Positions 19,161 through 26,654 of a DNA stretch of 64,000 nt are shown piece by piece. The notes beneath the pieces are model-generated. The model was not told the DNA's origin. It ran no database searches and was given only the letters and a program-made list of their open reading frames with translations. Every line of letters begins with the position of its first letter. Position 1 is the first letter of the stretch. The position numbers were made by a program, and so were the translations under genes. The stretch is from Marinovum algicola (lineage in GTDB: Bacteria; Pseudomonadota; Alphaproteobacteria; Rhodobacterales; Rhodobacteraceae): the NCBI RefSeq assembly GCF_900109145.1, contig NZ_FNYY01000002.1:434001-498000 (forward strand). The letters run 5' to 3'.

Positions 19161-19221
19161 TCCCATCCGTCCCACGATTTCCCGTATGTCCCATGGTTTC
19201 CCGGCGCGGTCCTGATTTCCC
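19161..19221 (-). promoter_or_regulatory. Phased GGGA boxes, candidate MraZ operator
   Basis: On the minus strand, GGGA occurs six times; on the plus strand TCCC starts at 19161, 19170, 19180, 19189, 19199 and 19218. The spacings are 9, 10, 9, 10 and 19 bp. Several boxes are preceded by T (TGGGA). MraZ is known to bind TGGG-type direct repeats about 10 bp apart. A further pair at 18983 and 18993 has the same phase. The distance to the mraZ start (about 640 bp) is unusually long, which lowers confidence. Confidence 0.45.
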
Positions 19222-19384
19222 GCCGGGGCCGCGCCCGCCCGCCAGGGCCATTCAGGCCCTCTGCGGCCATGGATTCCCAAAAAGGCGCCGGCGTGGCCGC
19301 CATGCCGCACCTGAAGCCGCGTGACGGGGCGTGCGAATTGCCGTCTTGCCAGGCTGAGCCGGCACAATTAGACGAAGCCTGTCT

Positions 19385-19580
19385 TGGTTCGGGCCTCGCA
19401 AGGGGTTCGTGAAAAGGGAACGCGGTGCAAAGCCGCGACTGCCCCCGCAACTGTGAGCGGCGAGCACCTTCGGAAACTGCCACTGTGGCCACCGGCCGCG
19501 GGAAGGCCCGGCGGATGCAACGACCCGCGAAGTCAGGAGACCTGCCAGGAGCTCACCCTATCCCGACGCGGGGCGCGTCA
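19385..19580 (+). promoter_or_regulatory. Cobalamin (AdoCbl) riboswitch upstream of btuB
   Basis: The conserved blocks of the B12 aptamer appear in order. The paired GCGGTGCAAAGCCGC region runs into GACTGCCCCCGCAACTGTG (the B12-box side), then AACTGCCACTG, GCGGGAAGGC and the closing GTCAGGAGACCTGCC. A GACGCG-GGG-CGCGTC hairpin follows at about 19564 and may be part of the expression platform. It ends about 100 bp before the btuB start, so B12 would shut off the btuBFCD operon, as known for this class. Confidence 0.93.
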
Positions 19581-19678
19581 CGGATAACGGCAACCCCGTC
19601 GCGGTGACTTCACTGAAACGGTGGGCGCTGTTCCCTCCGAAACGTCAATCGGCCCGACCGGCCTTCGAGGGATACAAA

Positions 19679-21574
19679 ATGACCCGCTCCACCCTGATGA
19701 CCAGCGCCGCGCTCTCCGCGCTCTGTGCCACCCCTGCTCTTGCCCAGGACGACGCCTATGATCTCGGCGTGCTGATCCTTTCGGCCGGGCTCGAGGCGGC
19801 ACCCGCCGACGAGACCGGGGTTTCCGCCGCCGTGATCACCGAGGACGACCTGGAGGCCACCGGCGAGACCCGGGTGATCGATTTTCTCGCCCGCCAGCCC
19901 GGCGTGACGATCCGCGCCACCGGCCCGCTGGGCACCTCTGCCGGGGTCTCGATTCGCGGCGTCGGGCAGAACAACATCCAGGTGCGCGTCGATGGTATCG
20001 ACGTATCCGATCCGAGCGGCACCCAGGTGGCCTTTGATTTCGGCGGGCTGATGACGTCGGACATCTCGCGCATCGAGATCCTGCGCGGCGCGCAATCGGC
20101 GCTTTATGGCTCCGAGGCGCTTGGCGGGGTGATCAACATCACCACCAAAACCGCCGACAAGGACGGGTTCGGCGTGCAGATCGCCTCGGAATACGGCAGC
20201 TACGAAACCCTGCGCAGCGCCGTGACCCTGACCACGGCCGGCGATGGCTACGACAGCGCGCTGACCTTTTCTCACGCCCGCTCGGACGGATTTTCCGCCG
20301 CCGACGAAAACGACGGCAATGACGAGGAAGACGGCTTTTCGGCCACCCGGCTGAGCTTTGCCGGCTCTTACGAACTGGGCTCGCCCGATCTGGTGATGCA
20401 TCTGTCGTTCTTCGACGAGCGCTCGGACTATGAATATGACGAGGCCTCGGGCGGCGTGGTATCTGACGGCAGCCCCGACGAGCTGACGGTCAAGAAACAG
20501 AACGGCGCCCGCATCGGCTTTGATTTCGTCACCGGCGCGGTGGATCATTCGGTCTCGGCCGCCTGGTTCCGCATCGACCGCACGCTGACAGGCACCTCGG
20601 CCAGCTTTGGCGGCATCTCCGACGACCGCTTCGACTATACCGGCACCCGGATGGAATACCGCTACCAGGGCGGCGTCGATCTTGGCGCCACCGCGCGGCT
20701 GGCATTTGGCGCCGATCACACGATCGAGGAATTCGACACCGCCGTGGCGCTGGACCACACGATTTTCGGCCTCTTTGTCGACGGACAGAGCCAGGACACC
20801 ACCGTCAACGGCACCTTTGCCGAACTGACCTGGGCACCGAACGATATGTGGAACCTCTCGGCCGCGCTGCGCCATGACGTACATTCCGAATTTGGCGGCC
20901 ATACCACCGGCCGTCTCTCGGCCGTCTATCGCCCGATGGATGACCTGATCTTCCGCGCCAATGCCGCCACCGGCTTCCGCGCGCCTTCGGGCTACGAGCT
21001 TTACGACGGCTTTGCCGGCAACCCCGATCTCGATCCCGAAACCTCGAAGAGCTTTGATCTGGGCGTCGAGAAGCGCTACGGCGAGACCGCCTTTGTCCGC
21101 GCCACCGCCTTCCATGTCGAAGCCGAGGACATCATCGACTATTCTTTCACCACCTTCGGTTACGTGCAGGCCGAGGGCACTTCGACCCGGCAGGGGCTGG
21201 AGCTGGCCTTTGGCGGCGCGCTGCGCGAGGGGCTGCGGTTTGACGGCTCCTACACCTGGACCGACAGCTTTTCCGACGCCGATCTCGACACCTCGAGCTG
21301 GTCGGCCTTTGTGCCCGGCCAACAGGCCTCGGCCTCTGTGACCGCGAATCTGGGGCAACGCGCCTCGCTCAATGTCACCGGGCTCTGGGCCGGCAACCGG
21401 GCCGACGATCTGGACGATTACGGCGTGGTGAATTCCACCCTGACCTATGAGATCATGGAGGATGCCGAAGTCTATCTGCGGATCGAGAACATCTTTGACG
21501 AGGAATACCAGACCGCGCCGGGCTATGGCCAATCGGATCGCGCCGCGTATTTCGGGGTCCGTGCGTCTCTGTAA
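19679..21574 (+). CDS. btuB: TonB-dependent vitamin B12 receptor BtuB
   Basis: An outer-membrane barrel of 631 residues for corrinoid uptake. It has a signal peptide (MTRSTLMTSAALSALCATPA, cleaved near LAQ) and a TonB-box-like DLGVLILSAG. The plug domain includes VSIRGVGQNNIQVRVDGIDV and ILRGAQSALYGSEALGGVIN, and the barrel ends in a C-terminal YFGVRASL. I start at the ATG at 19679, behind GAGGGA; the frame is open 25 codons further upstream, but that part lies in the riboswitch platform. Riboswitch control and the downstream btuFCD genes make a B12 receptor the best call among TonB receptors. Confidence 0.92.
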   Translation: MTRSTLMTSAALSALCATPALAQDDAYDLGVLILSAGLEAAPADETGVSAAVITEDDLEATGETRVIDFLARQPGVTIRATGPLGTSAGVSIRGVGQNNIQVRVDGIDVSDPSGTQVAFDFGGLMTSDISRIEILRGAQSALYGSEALGGVINITTKTADKDGFGVQIASEYGSYETLRSAVTLTTAGDGYDSALTFSHARSDGFSAADENDGNDEEDGFSATRLSFAGSYELGSPDLVMHLSFFDERSDYEYDEASGGVVSDGSPDELTVKKQNGARIGFDFVTGAVDHSVSAAWFRIDRTLTGTSASFGGISDDRFDYTGTRMEYRYQGGVDLGATARLAFGADHTIEEFDTAVALDHTIFGLFVDGQSQDTTVNGTFAELTWAPNDMWNLSAALRHDVHSEFGGHTTGRLSAVYRPMDDLIFRANAATGFRAPSGYELYDGFAGNPDLDPETSKSFDLGVEKRYGETAFVRATAFHVEAEDIIDYSFTTFGYVQAEGTSTRQGLELAFGGALREGLRFDGSYTWTDSFSDADLDTSSWSAFVPGQQASASVTANLGQRASLNVTGLWAGNRADDLDDYGVVNSTLTYEIMEDAEVYLRIENIFDEEYQTAPGYGQSDRAAYFGVRASL

Positions 21575-22394
21575 GGCGCTCCTGCTCGCCGCCGCGCTGA
21601 TCGGCGCGGCGGCCGAGGCGCAGGAGGCGCCGCGCAGGGTTGTCTCGATCAACCTCTGCACCGACCAGCTCGCCATGATGCTGGCCGCGCCGGGCCAGCT
21701 GCATTCGGTCTCCTTCGTGGCGCTCGACCGGCGCGCCTCCTCGATGGCCGATGCGGCGCAGGACTATGTCATCAACCATGGCCGCGCCGAAGAAATCTAT
21801 CTCATGCAGCCCGACCTGGTTCTGGCCGGGCGGTATACTGCACGGGCCTCGGTCGAGGCGCTGGAAAATCTCGGCATTCCGGTCGCCACCTTCGACATCG
21901 TCACCTCCATGGCGGGCGTGCGGCGCGCGGTGCTCGAGATGGGCGAAGCGCTGGGCCGGCAGGCGGCCGCGCGCGACATGGTGGCCGATTTCGACAGCCG
22001 CCTCGCCGCCCTGCAAGCCGAGGTAACACGACGCCCTCGCGCGGCGCTTTATCATGCCAATGGTTTCACCTCGGGCCGCGCGTCGCTGGCGCATGAGATC
22101 CTGACCGCCGCCGGCTTCGAGAATATCGCCATCACCGCCGGTTACGAGACCGGCGGCAAGCTGCCGCTGGAAATCCTCGCGCTGGCGGCCCCCGAGGCGA
22201 TCATCACCGGCCAGCCCTATCCCGGCACCAGCCGCGCCGAGCGGATCATGGATCACCCGGTCATCGAGGCCCTGCGCCGGGGCGCGCAGGGCGCGGCGGT
22301 GACCGATGCCGACTGGGTCTGCGGCACGCCGCATGTGCTGCGCGCCATCGAAGGGCTCGCGCCGCTGCGCCGGGCGCTGGAGGCCACGCGATGA
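21561..22394 (+). CDS. btuF: Periplasmic B12-binding protein BtuF
   Basis: The substrate-binding protein of the B12 ABC importer, 277 residues. It has a signal peptide (VRLCKALLLAAALIGAAAEA), then RRVVSINLCTDQLAMML and the PDLVLAGRYTARASVEALENLGIPV stretch typical of class III helical-backbone binding proteins (shown here only in part). The GTG at 21561 overlaps the btuB stop and has GGGG just upstream. An upstream ATG in the same frame would precede the signal peptide with about 12 extra residues. It overlaps btuC by 4 bp. Confidence 0.88.
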   Translation: MRLCKALLLAAALIGAAAEAQEAPRRVVSINLCTDQLAMMLAAPGQLHSVSFVALDRRASSMADAAQDYVINHGRAEEIYLMQPDLVLAGRYTARASVEALENLGIPVATFDIVTSMAGVRRAVLEMGEALGRQAAARDMVADFDSRLAALQAEVTRRPRAALYHANGFTSGRASLAHEILTAAGFENIAITAGYETGGKLPLEILALAAPEAIITGQPYPGTSRAERIMDHPVIEALRRGAQGAAVTDADWVCGTPHVLRAIEGLAPLRRALEATR

Positions 22395-23374
22395 GCCGGC
22401 TGATGCCACTTCTGACGCTGGGTGTCGCCGCGCTCTTCCTGGCCTCGCTGCTGATCGGGCCGGCGCCGGTCGGCGTCTTGGACAGTCTCTCGGCGCTGAT
22501 CCTCGATGACGGCACGCCGATGACGCTGGTGATGCGCGAGATTCGCCTGCCGCGCGCGCTTCTGGCGGTGATCGTCGGCGCCTCGCTGGGCATGGCCGGG
22601 GCGGCGATGCAGGGCTATCTGCGCAACCCGCTGGCCGAACCGGGGCTGATTGGCGTCTCCGCCTCGGCCGCGCTCGGCGCGGTGATCGCGCTCCAGACCG
22701 GGCTGGCCGCCGCCTTCACCCTCGCGCTGCCGCTGACTGCGCTCGGCACCGCGCTGCTCGGCGTGCTGCTTCTCCTGACGCTGGCCGGGCCGCGCGGCGC
22801 CTCCTTGACTTTGATCCTGGCCGGGATCGCCATCTCGGCGTTGGCCGGGGCGCTTCTGTCGCTGGTGCTGAACCTCTCGCCCAACCCCTTTGCCACCTCG
22901 GAAATCGTCTTCTGGATGATGGGCTCGCTGGCTGACAGGTCGATGACCCATGTCTGGCTGGCGCTGCCGCTTTCGGTGCTGGGCTGGCTCATGCTGGCGA
23001 CGCTGGGCCGCGGTCTCGATGCCTTGACCCTTGGCGAAGACGCCGCCCAGGCGCTGGGCATCCGCCTGACCCGGCTGCGCCTGACGCTGGTGATCGCCAC
23101 CGCCAGCGTCGTCGGCGCCGCCACGGCGGTGGCGGGCGCCATCGGCTTTGTCGGGCTGGTGGTGCCGCATATCCTCCGCCCGCTGGTCGGCGCGCGGCCG
23201 TCGCGGCTGTTGTTTGCCTCGGCGCTCGGAGGCGCCGTGCTGGTACTGGCGGCGGATATCGCGGTGCGGCTGATCCTGCCCGACCGCGATCTCAAGCTTG
23301 GTGTCGTCATGGCGCTGATCGGCGCGCCGCTGTTCCTGCACCTGATCTACAAGACCCGGAAGGAGTTCGCATGA
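22391..23374 (+). CDS. btuC: B12 ABC transporter permease BtuC
   Basis: A FecCD/BtuC-type permease of 327 residues with about ten membrane segments. The family motifs RLPRALLAVIVGASLGMAGA and NPLAEPGLIGVSASAALGA near the N-terminus, and the coupling region GFVGLVVPHILRPLVG near residue 255, are clear. It works in the inner membrane with BtuF and BtuD. Overlaps of 4 bp on both sides show a tight operon under the upstream cobalamin riboswitch. By sequence alone a siderophore permease cannot be excluded; context decides. Confidence 0.92.
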   Translation: MSRLMPLLTLGVAALFLASLLIGPAPVGVLDSLSALILDDGTPMTLVMREIRLPRALLAVIVGASLGMAGAAMQGYLRNPLAEPGLIGVSASAALGAVIALQTGLAAAFTLALPLTALGTALLGVLLLLTLAGPRGASLTLILAGIAISALAGALLSLVLNLSPNPFATSEIVFWMMGSLADRSMTHVWLALPLSVLGWLMLATLGRGLDALTLGEDAAQALGIRLTRLRLTLVIATASVVGAATAVAGAIGFVGLVVPHILRPLVGARPSRLLFASALGGAVLVLAADIAVRLILPDRDLKLGVVMALIGAPLFLHLIYKTRKEFA

Positions 23375-24132
23375 CCGCCCTTCTGGCTCTGCAAGACCTC
23401 TCGGTGCATCGCGGCAGCCGCCCGGTGGTCGATCATGTCTCGTTGCGGGTCGGCCCGGGCGAATGTGTCGGCCTGATCGGCCCCAACGGCGCTGGCAAGA
23501 CCTCGCTGCTGCGTGCCGCGCTGGGCCTTCTGGCGCATCAGGGCCAAAGCAATATCGCCGATCTGCCGGCGCACGCCCGTGCCCGCCAGGCCGCCTGGAT
23601 GCCGCAGAGCCGCGAGATCGCCTGGGGCATCGATGTCGAGGCGGTGATCGCATTGGGCCGCACCCCCTGGTTGCCGCGCGGCGGCCGGCTGCGCCCCGAA
23701 GACCGGGCGGCGGTGGACCGGGCAATCCGGCGGATGAAGCTCGAGAGCTTCCGCCATCGCCCCGCCAATCACCTTTCGGGCGGCGAACAGGCCCGCGTGC
23801 TGATCGCCCGCGCGCTGGCCCAGGAAACGCCTCTGCTGATGGCGGACGAACCCATTGCCGGGCTCGACCCGGCAGCACAGATCACCACGATGGAGGTCTT
23901 TGGCCGGATTGCCGCCGAAGGCAAGGCCGTCGTGGTCTCGCTGCACGATCTCGGCCTCGCCGCGCGGCATTGCACCCGGCTCGTCATGCTGGACCGGGGC
24001 CGCGCCGTGGCCGACGGCGCCCCCGGCGCGGTGCTGACGCCGGAGCGGCTGGAAGAGGTCTTTGCCCTGCGCGCCTTTTACAGCCGCAGCGCGGATGGAC
24101 CGATCTTTCAGCCGCTGGAAAGCCTCCGCTAG
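23371..24132 (+). CDS. btuD: B12 ABC transporter ATP-binding protein BtuD
   Basis: A 253-residue ABC ATPase. Walker A is LIGPNGAGKTSLL near residue 35, the Q-loop is around AAWMPQSREIAWG, the signature is HLSGGEQARVLIARAL near residue 132, Walker B is LLMADEPIAGLDP near residue 152 and the switch histidine is in VVSLHDLGLAARH. It would energise BtuC on the cytoplasmic side. It is the last gene of the operon and converges on mrp 33 bp away. Confidence 0.92.
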   Translation: MTALLALQDLSVHRGSRPVVDHVSLRVGPGECVGLIGPNGAGKTSLLRAALGLLAHQGQSNIADLPAHARARQAAWMPQSREIAWGIDVEAVIALGRTPWLPRGGRLRPEDRAAVDRAIRRMKLESFRHRPANHLSGGEQARVLIARALAQETPLLMADEPIAGLDPAAQITTMEVFGRIAAEGKAVVVSLHDLGLAARHCTRLVMLDRGRAVADGAPGAVLTPERLEEVFALRAFYSRSADGPIFQPLESLR

Positions 24133-24150
24133 AGGCGGCCGGCCTCTCTT
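24131..24150. terminator. Short hairpin between convergent btuD and mrp
   Basis: AGAGGC (24131-24136), loop GGCCG, GCCTCT (24142-24147), followed by CTTA. It overlaps the btuD stop and sits in the 33-bp gap with the convergent mrp gene. The T-tract is weak. Confidence 0.35.
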
Positions 24151-24165
24151 ATCGGCACGCGCCCT

Positions 24166-25218
24166 TCAGACCAGCCCGCCGCGAATCATGCCCTGGGCCA
24201 GCTGCGCATAGGCCTCGGCCATCGGCCCGGTTCCCGCCGCCACCGGCGTTCCGCTGTCACCGGCCAGCCGCGTGTCGAGATCGATCGCCAGCTGCGCCAG
24301 AAGCGGCACGCCCATGTCGCTGGCCTCCTGCGCCGCGCCGCCATGGCCAAAGATATGCGCCTCGAAGCCGCAACTCGGGCAATGGAACAGCGACATGTTC
24401 TCGATCATTCCCAGGATCGGGGTCTTCAGGGTATGGAACATGTCCACCGCCTTGCGCGCATCCAGCAGCGCCACGTCCTGCGGCGTCGAGACGACGATGG
24501 CCCCCGACAGCTCGGAGCGTTGGCACAGCGTCAGCTGCACGTCACCGGTGCCCGGCGGCAGATCGACAAGCAGCACGTCAAGCTCGCCCCAGGCCACCTG
24601 CCCCAGCATCTGCTGCAACGCCCCCATCAGCATCGGACCGCGCCAGACCACCGCCTTGGCCGGATCGAGCATCAACCCGATCGACATCATGGTCACGCCA
24701 TGCGCCACCAACGGTTCGATGATCTTGCCGTCGGGGCTGGCGGGGCGTTGCGACACGCCCATCATGCGCGGCTGTGATGGGCCGTAGATATCGGCGTCGA
24801 GCAGGCCCACCTTCTTGCCGGCGCGGGCCAGCGCCACGGCGAGATTCGACGAAACGGTGGATTTGCCCACCCCGCCCTTGCCCGAGGCGATGGCGATGAT
24901 GCGCTTGACGCCCGCGGGTTTCATCGGGCCGGCCTGGGGCTTGGGATGGCCGCCGACCTTGAGGCTCGGCGGGGCCTTGGCCTCATGCGCGGTCAGCACC
25001 GCATGCACCTCGCGCACGCCGGAGATCGAAGCCACGGCCCGTTCGGTCGCGGCGCGCAGCGGCTCCATCTGGCGGGCCATCTCGGGCGAGGGCGCCTCGA
25101 TCACATAGCGCACCACACCGTCCTCGATATTCAGCGCTCGAATCAAATCGCGCGAAATCAGGTCTCCGCCACCGGGAATCTCGAACCTAGCCAGCTCTTT
25201 TCGGATGATCTCTTCCAT
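24166..25218 (-). CDS. mrp: Iron-sulfur carrier ATPase Mrp/ApbC
   Basis: A 350-residue P-loop protein of the Mrp/NBP35 family, which carries and delivers Fe-S clusters in the cytoplasm. The N-terminal MIP18/DUF59-type domain covers about residues 1-85. The deviant Walker A is [20 protein letters not shown] near residue 112, with [12 protein letters not shown] following. The cluster-binding CxxC lies in [16 protein letters not shown] near residue 280. It is a monocistronic gene convergent with the btu operon. Confidence 0.94.
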   Translation of the reverse strand: MEEIIRKELARFEIPGGGDLISRDLIRALNIEDGVVRYVIEAPSPEMARQMEPLRAATERAVASISGVREVHAVLTAHEAKAPPSLKVGGHPKPQAGPMKPAGVKRIIAIASGKGGVGKSTVSSNLAVALARAGKKVGLLDADIYGPSQPRMMGVSQRPASPDGKIIEPLVAHGVTMMSIGLMLDPAKAVVWRGPMLMGALQQMLGQVAWGELDVLLVDLPPGTGDVQLTLCQRSELSGAIVVSTPQDVALLDARKAVDMFHTLKTPILGMIENMSLFHCPSCGFEAHIFGHGGAAQEASDMGVPLLAQLAIDLDTRLAGDSGTPVAAGTGPMAEAYAQLAQGMIRGGLV

Positions 25219-25347
25219 GATTTTCCTGCCCCAATCTGGGTCGCGGTGCCGCGTATCACCTCACAAAACCGCGATATTCAACCTATGCGAGTAAATTACG
25301 ACTTTAGTCTTAAGGTCTACTCGCGTCTAAGCGCTTACACATGCAAT

Positions 25348-25362
25348 TGCTGCATAGCAGCA
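25348..25362. promoter_or_regulatory. Short inverted repeat upstream of the DUF1127 gene
   Basis: TGCTGC-ATA-GCAGCA is a perfect 6-bp inverted repeat 92 bp before the DUF1127 start, in a 236-bp AT-richer intergenic region shared with the mrp promoter. It could be an operator. In Rhodobacter the equivalent gene is RpoH-dependent; I could not point to a convincing RpoH -35/-10 pair here. Confidence 0.35.
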
Positions 25363-25454
25363 TTGATCGCACTTGGGATTGTGCGCACGCAGCATTCGAC
25401 TACATTGATGTCAACGAAACGAACAGACACTGACGACAACAAAGGCGAAACGCC

Positions 25455-25667
25455 ATGGCAGACATCACCACGAACACCCCCGTTCAGGCCGGACTGAACA
25501 AACGCTTCCAGGCTGCGCTCAAGTCCCTGACCGCACGTTATGCACAGTACCGCGTGTATCGGGAAACCATGAACGAGTTGCAAGGCCTGTCGAACCGCGA
25601 GCTCGCCGATCTCGGCCTGAGCCGCAGCGAAATCCGCCGCGTGGCCTATCACGCAGCCTATAACTGA
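25455..25667 (+). CDS. DUF1127 small protein (CcaF1-like)
   Basis: A basic 70-residue protein. The C-terminal half, ELQGLSNRELADLGLSRSEI, is the DUF1127 signature. In Rhodobacter sphaeroides a protein of this family (CcaF1) is encoded directly upstream of the CcsR stress RNAs, binds RNA and affects their maturation. Here too the gene is followed at once by CCTCCTCCC-loop hairpins from 25676, so the same role is a good inference. The start is the ATG at 25455, the first in frame after AAAGGCGAAACGCC. Confidence 0.9.
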   Translation: MADITTNTPVQAGLNKRFQAALKSLTARYAQYRVYRETMNELQGLSNRELADLGLSRSEIRRVAYHAAYN

Positions 25668-25675
25668 TACCGGAT

Positions 25676-25755
25676 CAGAAGGCTCTCTCCTCCTCCCTGA
25701 GTCTTCTGTGTCTCAGCGGCGACATCTCTCCTCCTCCCTGATGTCGCCGCCTTTT
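25676..25755 (+). ncRNA. Cuckoo/CcsR-type RNA, unit 1 (two CCTCCTCCC-loop hairpins)
   Basis: Hairpin 1 has stem CAGAAGGCTC (25676-25685) with GAGTCTTCTG (25699-25708). Hairpin 2 has an 11-bp perfect stem, GCGGCGACATC (25716-25726) with GATGTCGCCGC (25740-25750). Both loops are the identical 13-mer TCTCCTCCTCCCT. The second is followed by CTTTTA. Two adjacent hairpins with anti-Shine-Dalgarno-like CCUCCUCCC loops, directly behind a DUF1127 gene, are the hallmark of the cuckoo RNA family (CcsR in Rhodobacter), stress-induced small RNAs processed from the upstream mRNA. Confidence 0.85.
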
Positions 25756-25782
25756 ACACCGGGCCGGCAAGCGGCCCAGACA

Positions 25783-25945
25783 GAATTCCCTGCCGCCCTC
25801 CTCCCAATAGCGGTCGGGAATACCAGGACCAAAGGCCCCTCCTCCCAATAGGCCCGCGGTCCGCTCCAGCCGGCGCTTCGTCTCCTCCCATTCAGGAGCG
25901 CTGGTGTTGAAAAGACGGCGGCACACCTCCCGTGCCGCCGTTCTT
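25783..25945 (+). ncRNA. Cuckoo/CcsR-type RNA, unit 2 with terminator
   Basis: A stem ATTCCC...GGGAAT (25785-25821) and a stem GGACC...GGTCC (25826-25862) both carry CCTCCTCCCAATA loops. A less regular hairpin with TCTCCTCCC (about 25864-25902) follows. Last is the perfect 10-bp stem ACGGCGGCAC-ACCTCCC-GTGCCGCCGT (25915-25941) with a TCTT tail, which looks like a terminator or processing end. The whole unit is repeated at 26018-26185 at a constant offset of about 236 bp. Confidence 0.8.
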
Positions 25946-26017
25946 CCCCCCGGGGGCATAGCAGTTTCAGGGCTCCGGCCCGCCGCCACGCCGGATGCGT
26001 GACGCCGGCAAAGACAT

Positions 26018-26185
26018 AGAATTTCCCGCCGCTCTCCTCCCTTTGCGGTCGGGAATACCCGGACCGAAGGCTCCTCCTCCCAAATGGCCTGAGGTCCGAC
26101 CGGCACTGACGCTTCGTCTCCTCGCATTCAGGAGCGTCGGTCAAAATAAGACGGCGGCACACCTCCCGTGCCGCCGTTCTTATTT
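26018..26185 (+). ncRNA. Cuckoo/CcsR-type RNA, unit 3 with terminator (copy of unit 2)
   Basis: Same order as unit 2: the stem ATTTCCCGCCGC/GCGGTCGGGAAT (26021-26056, loop TCTCCTCCCTTT), the stem GGACC/GGTCC (26061-26097, loop with CCTCCTCCC) and a 9-bp stem ACTGACGCT/AGCGTCGGT (26105-26141). In the third the loop motif has decayed to CTCCTCG. The same ACGGCGGCAC terminator hairpin (26151-26177) follows, with TCTTATTTT. The reverse strand of this terminator also has a T-rich tail, so it can stop transcription of the convergent 26212-26493 gene too. Confidence 0.8.
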
Positions 26186-26211
26186 TCGGGGTTCCTTTCC
26201 GGGGTCCGAAG

Positions 26212-26493
26212 TCACGCGCGCCCCCGTCGCCGCGCCCGGGCGCCACCGCGCCGCTCCGGCGCGATATTCGCCGTGACACAAGCCTCGTCCAGACACTTCA
26301 GAAACAGCGCCACCGCCCGACCCTGCCCGGCCTGCGGCCGGACCCGCACGGCCGCGGCCGCCGCCGCGGCCGAAACCGGCACCCCGGGTGGCAGCGACAG
26401 CACCCAGCGGACAAAACCGGCGCGCGCCGCGGCCTCGGGCGCGGTCCCCGTCTCGGCATGGCGCAGATCGGCAAGAATACGGGCCAGCATCAT
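26212..26493 (-). CDS. Unrecognised 93-residue protein behind a cobalamin riboswitch
   Basis: I do not recognise this protein. It starts MMLARILADLRHAETG, continues with RAGFVRWVLSLPPGV, an alanine-rich stretch, and AVALFLKCLDEACVTANI with two cysteines, and ends in an Arg-rich tail. No membrane segment or signal peptide is clear. The ATG at 26493 has a strong GGGAGGG seven bases upstream, and its first bases overlap the stop of a 14-codon leader frame. Because a B12 aptamer lies 160 bp upstream on the same strand, it is presumably repressed by cobalamin; a role in B12 or cobalt metabolism, or replacement of a B12-dependent function, is inference. Confidence 0.65.
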   Translation of the reverse strand: MMLARILADLRHAETGTAPEAAARAGFVRWVLSLPPGVPVSAAAAAAAVRVRPQAGQGRAVALFLKCLDEACVTANIAPERRGGARARRRGRA

Positions 26494-26534
26494 GCTGCGG
26501 CCCTCCCGTTTGCTGCGGTGAGAGGTCTGGTCAT
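26490..26534 (-). CDS. 14-codon leader open reading frame overlapping the next start
   Basis: ATG at 26534 with GGAAAGGATCGAG directly upstream (good spacing) reads MTRPLTAANGRAAA and stops at TGA 26492-26490, which overlaps the ATG of the 93-residue gene (ATGATG). The Shine-Dalgarno sequence of the downstream gene lies inside this frame, so translation of the leader could expose or block it. Whether it is translated is unknown. Confidence 0.4.
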   Translation of the reverse strand: MTRPLTAANGRAAA

Positions 26535-26654
26535 CTCGATCCTTTCCGCCACGCCCCGTGGCCTTGATGCAGAACGGGCAGGCAGAGAGGAAACGGCGGC
26601 AAGGCAATGCGCCCGACCCCGCGCCCTGCCCGCCACCCGCGGTTTGACGTCACT

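Larger units (their letters stand above)
18524..19380. other. Long gene-free control region between mraZ and the B12 riboswitch
   Basis: About 860 bp with no convincing gene on either strand. The part from about 18690 to 19060 is clearly more AT-rich than its surroundings. It holds the inverted DnaA-box-like pair (18862-18884), two TCCC boxes 10 bp apart (18983 and 18993), a GANTC cluster (19084-19126) and a phased TCCC/GGGA array (19161-19221), listed separately. I looked for an RNase P RNA, sometimes found next to mraZ, and did not see its conserved core. The region must carry the promoters of the dcw operon leftwards and of the btu operon rightwards. Confidence 0.6.

Noticed and set aside
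18524-19380. RNase P RNA gene next to mraZ
   Set aside because: Looked for the conserved GAGGAAAGTCCGG and the ACAGAA 3' core on both strands and found neither.
25676-26185. CRISPR array
   Set aside because: The repeated elements are palindromic hairpins of differing sequence with a shared loop, not identical repeats separated by unique spacers, and no cas genes are near.
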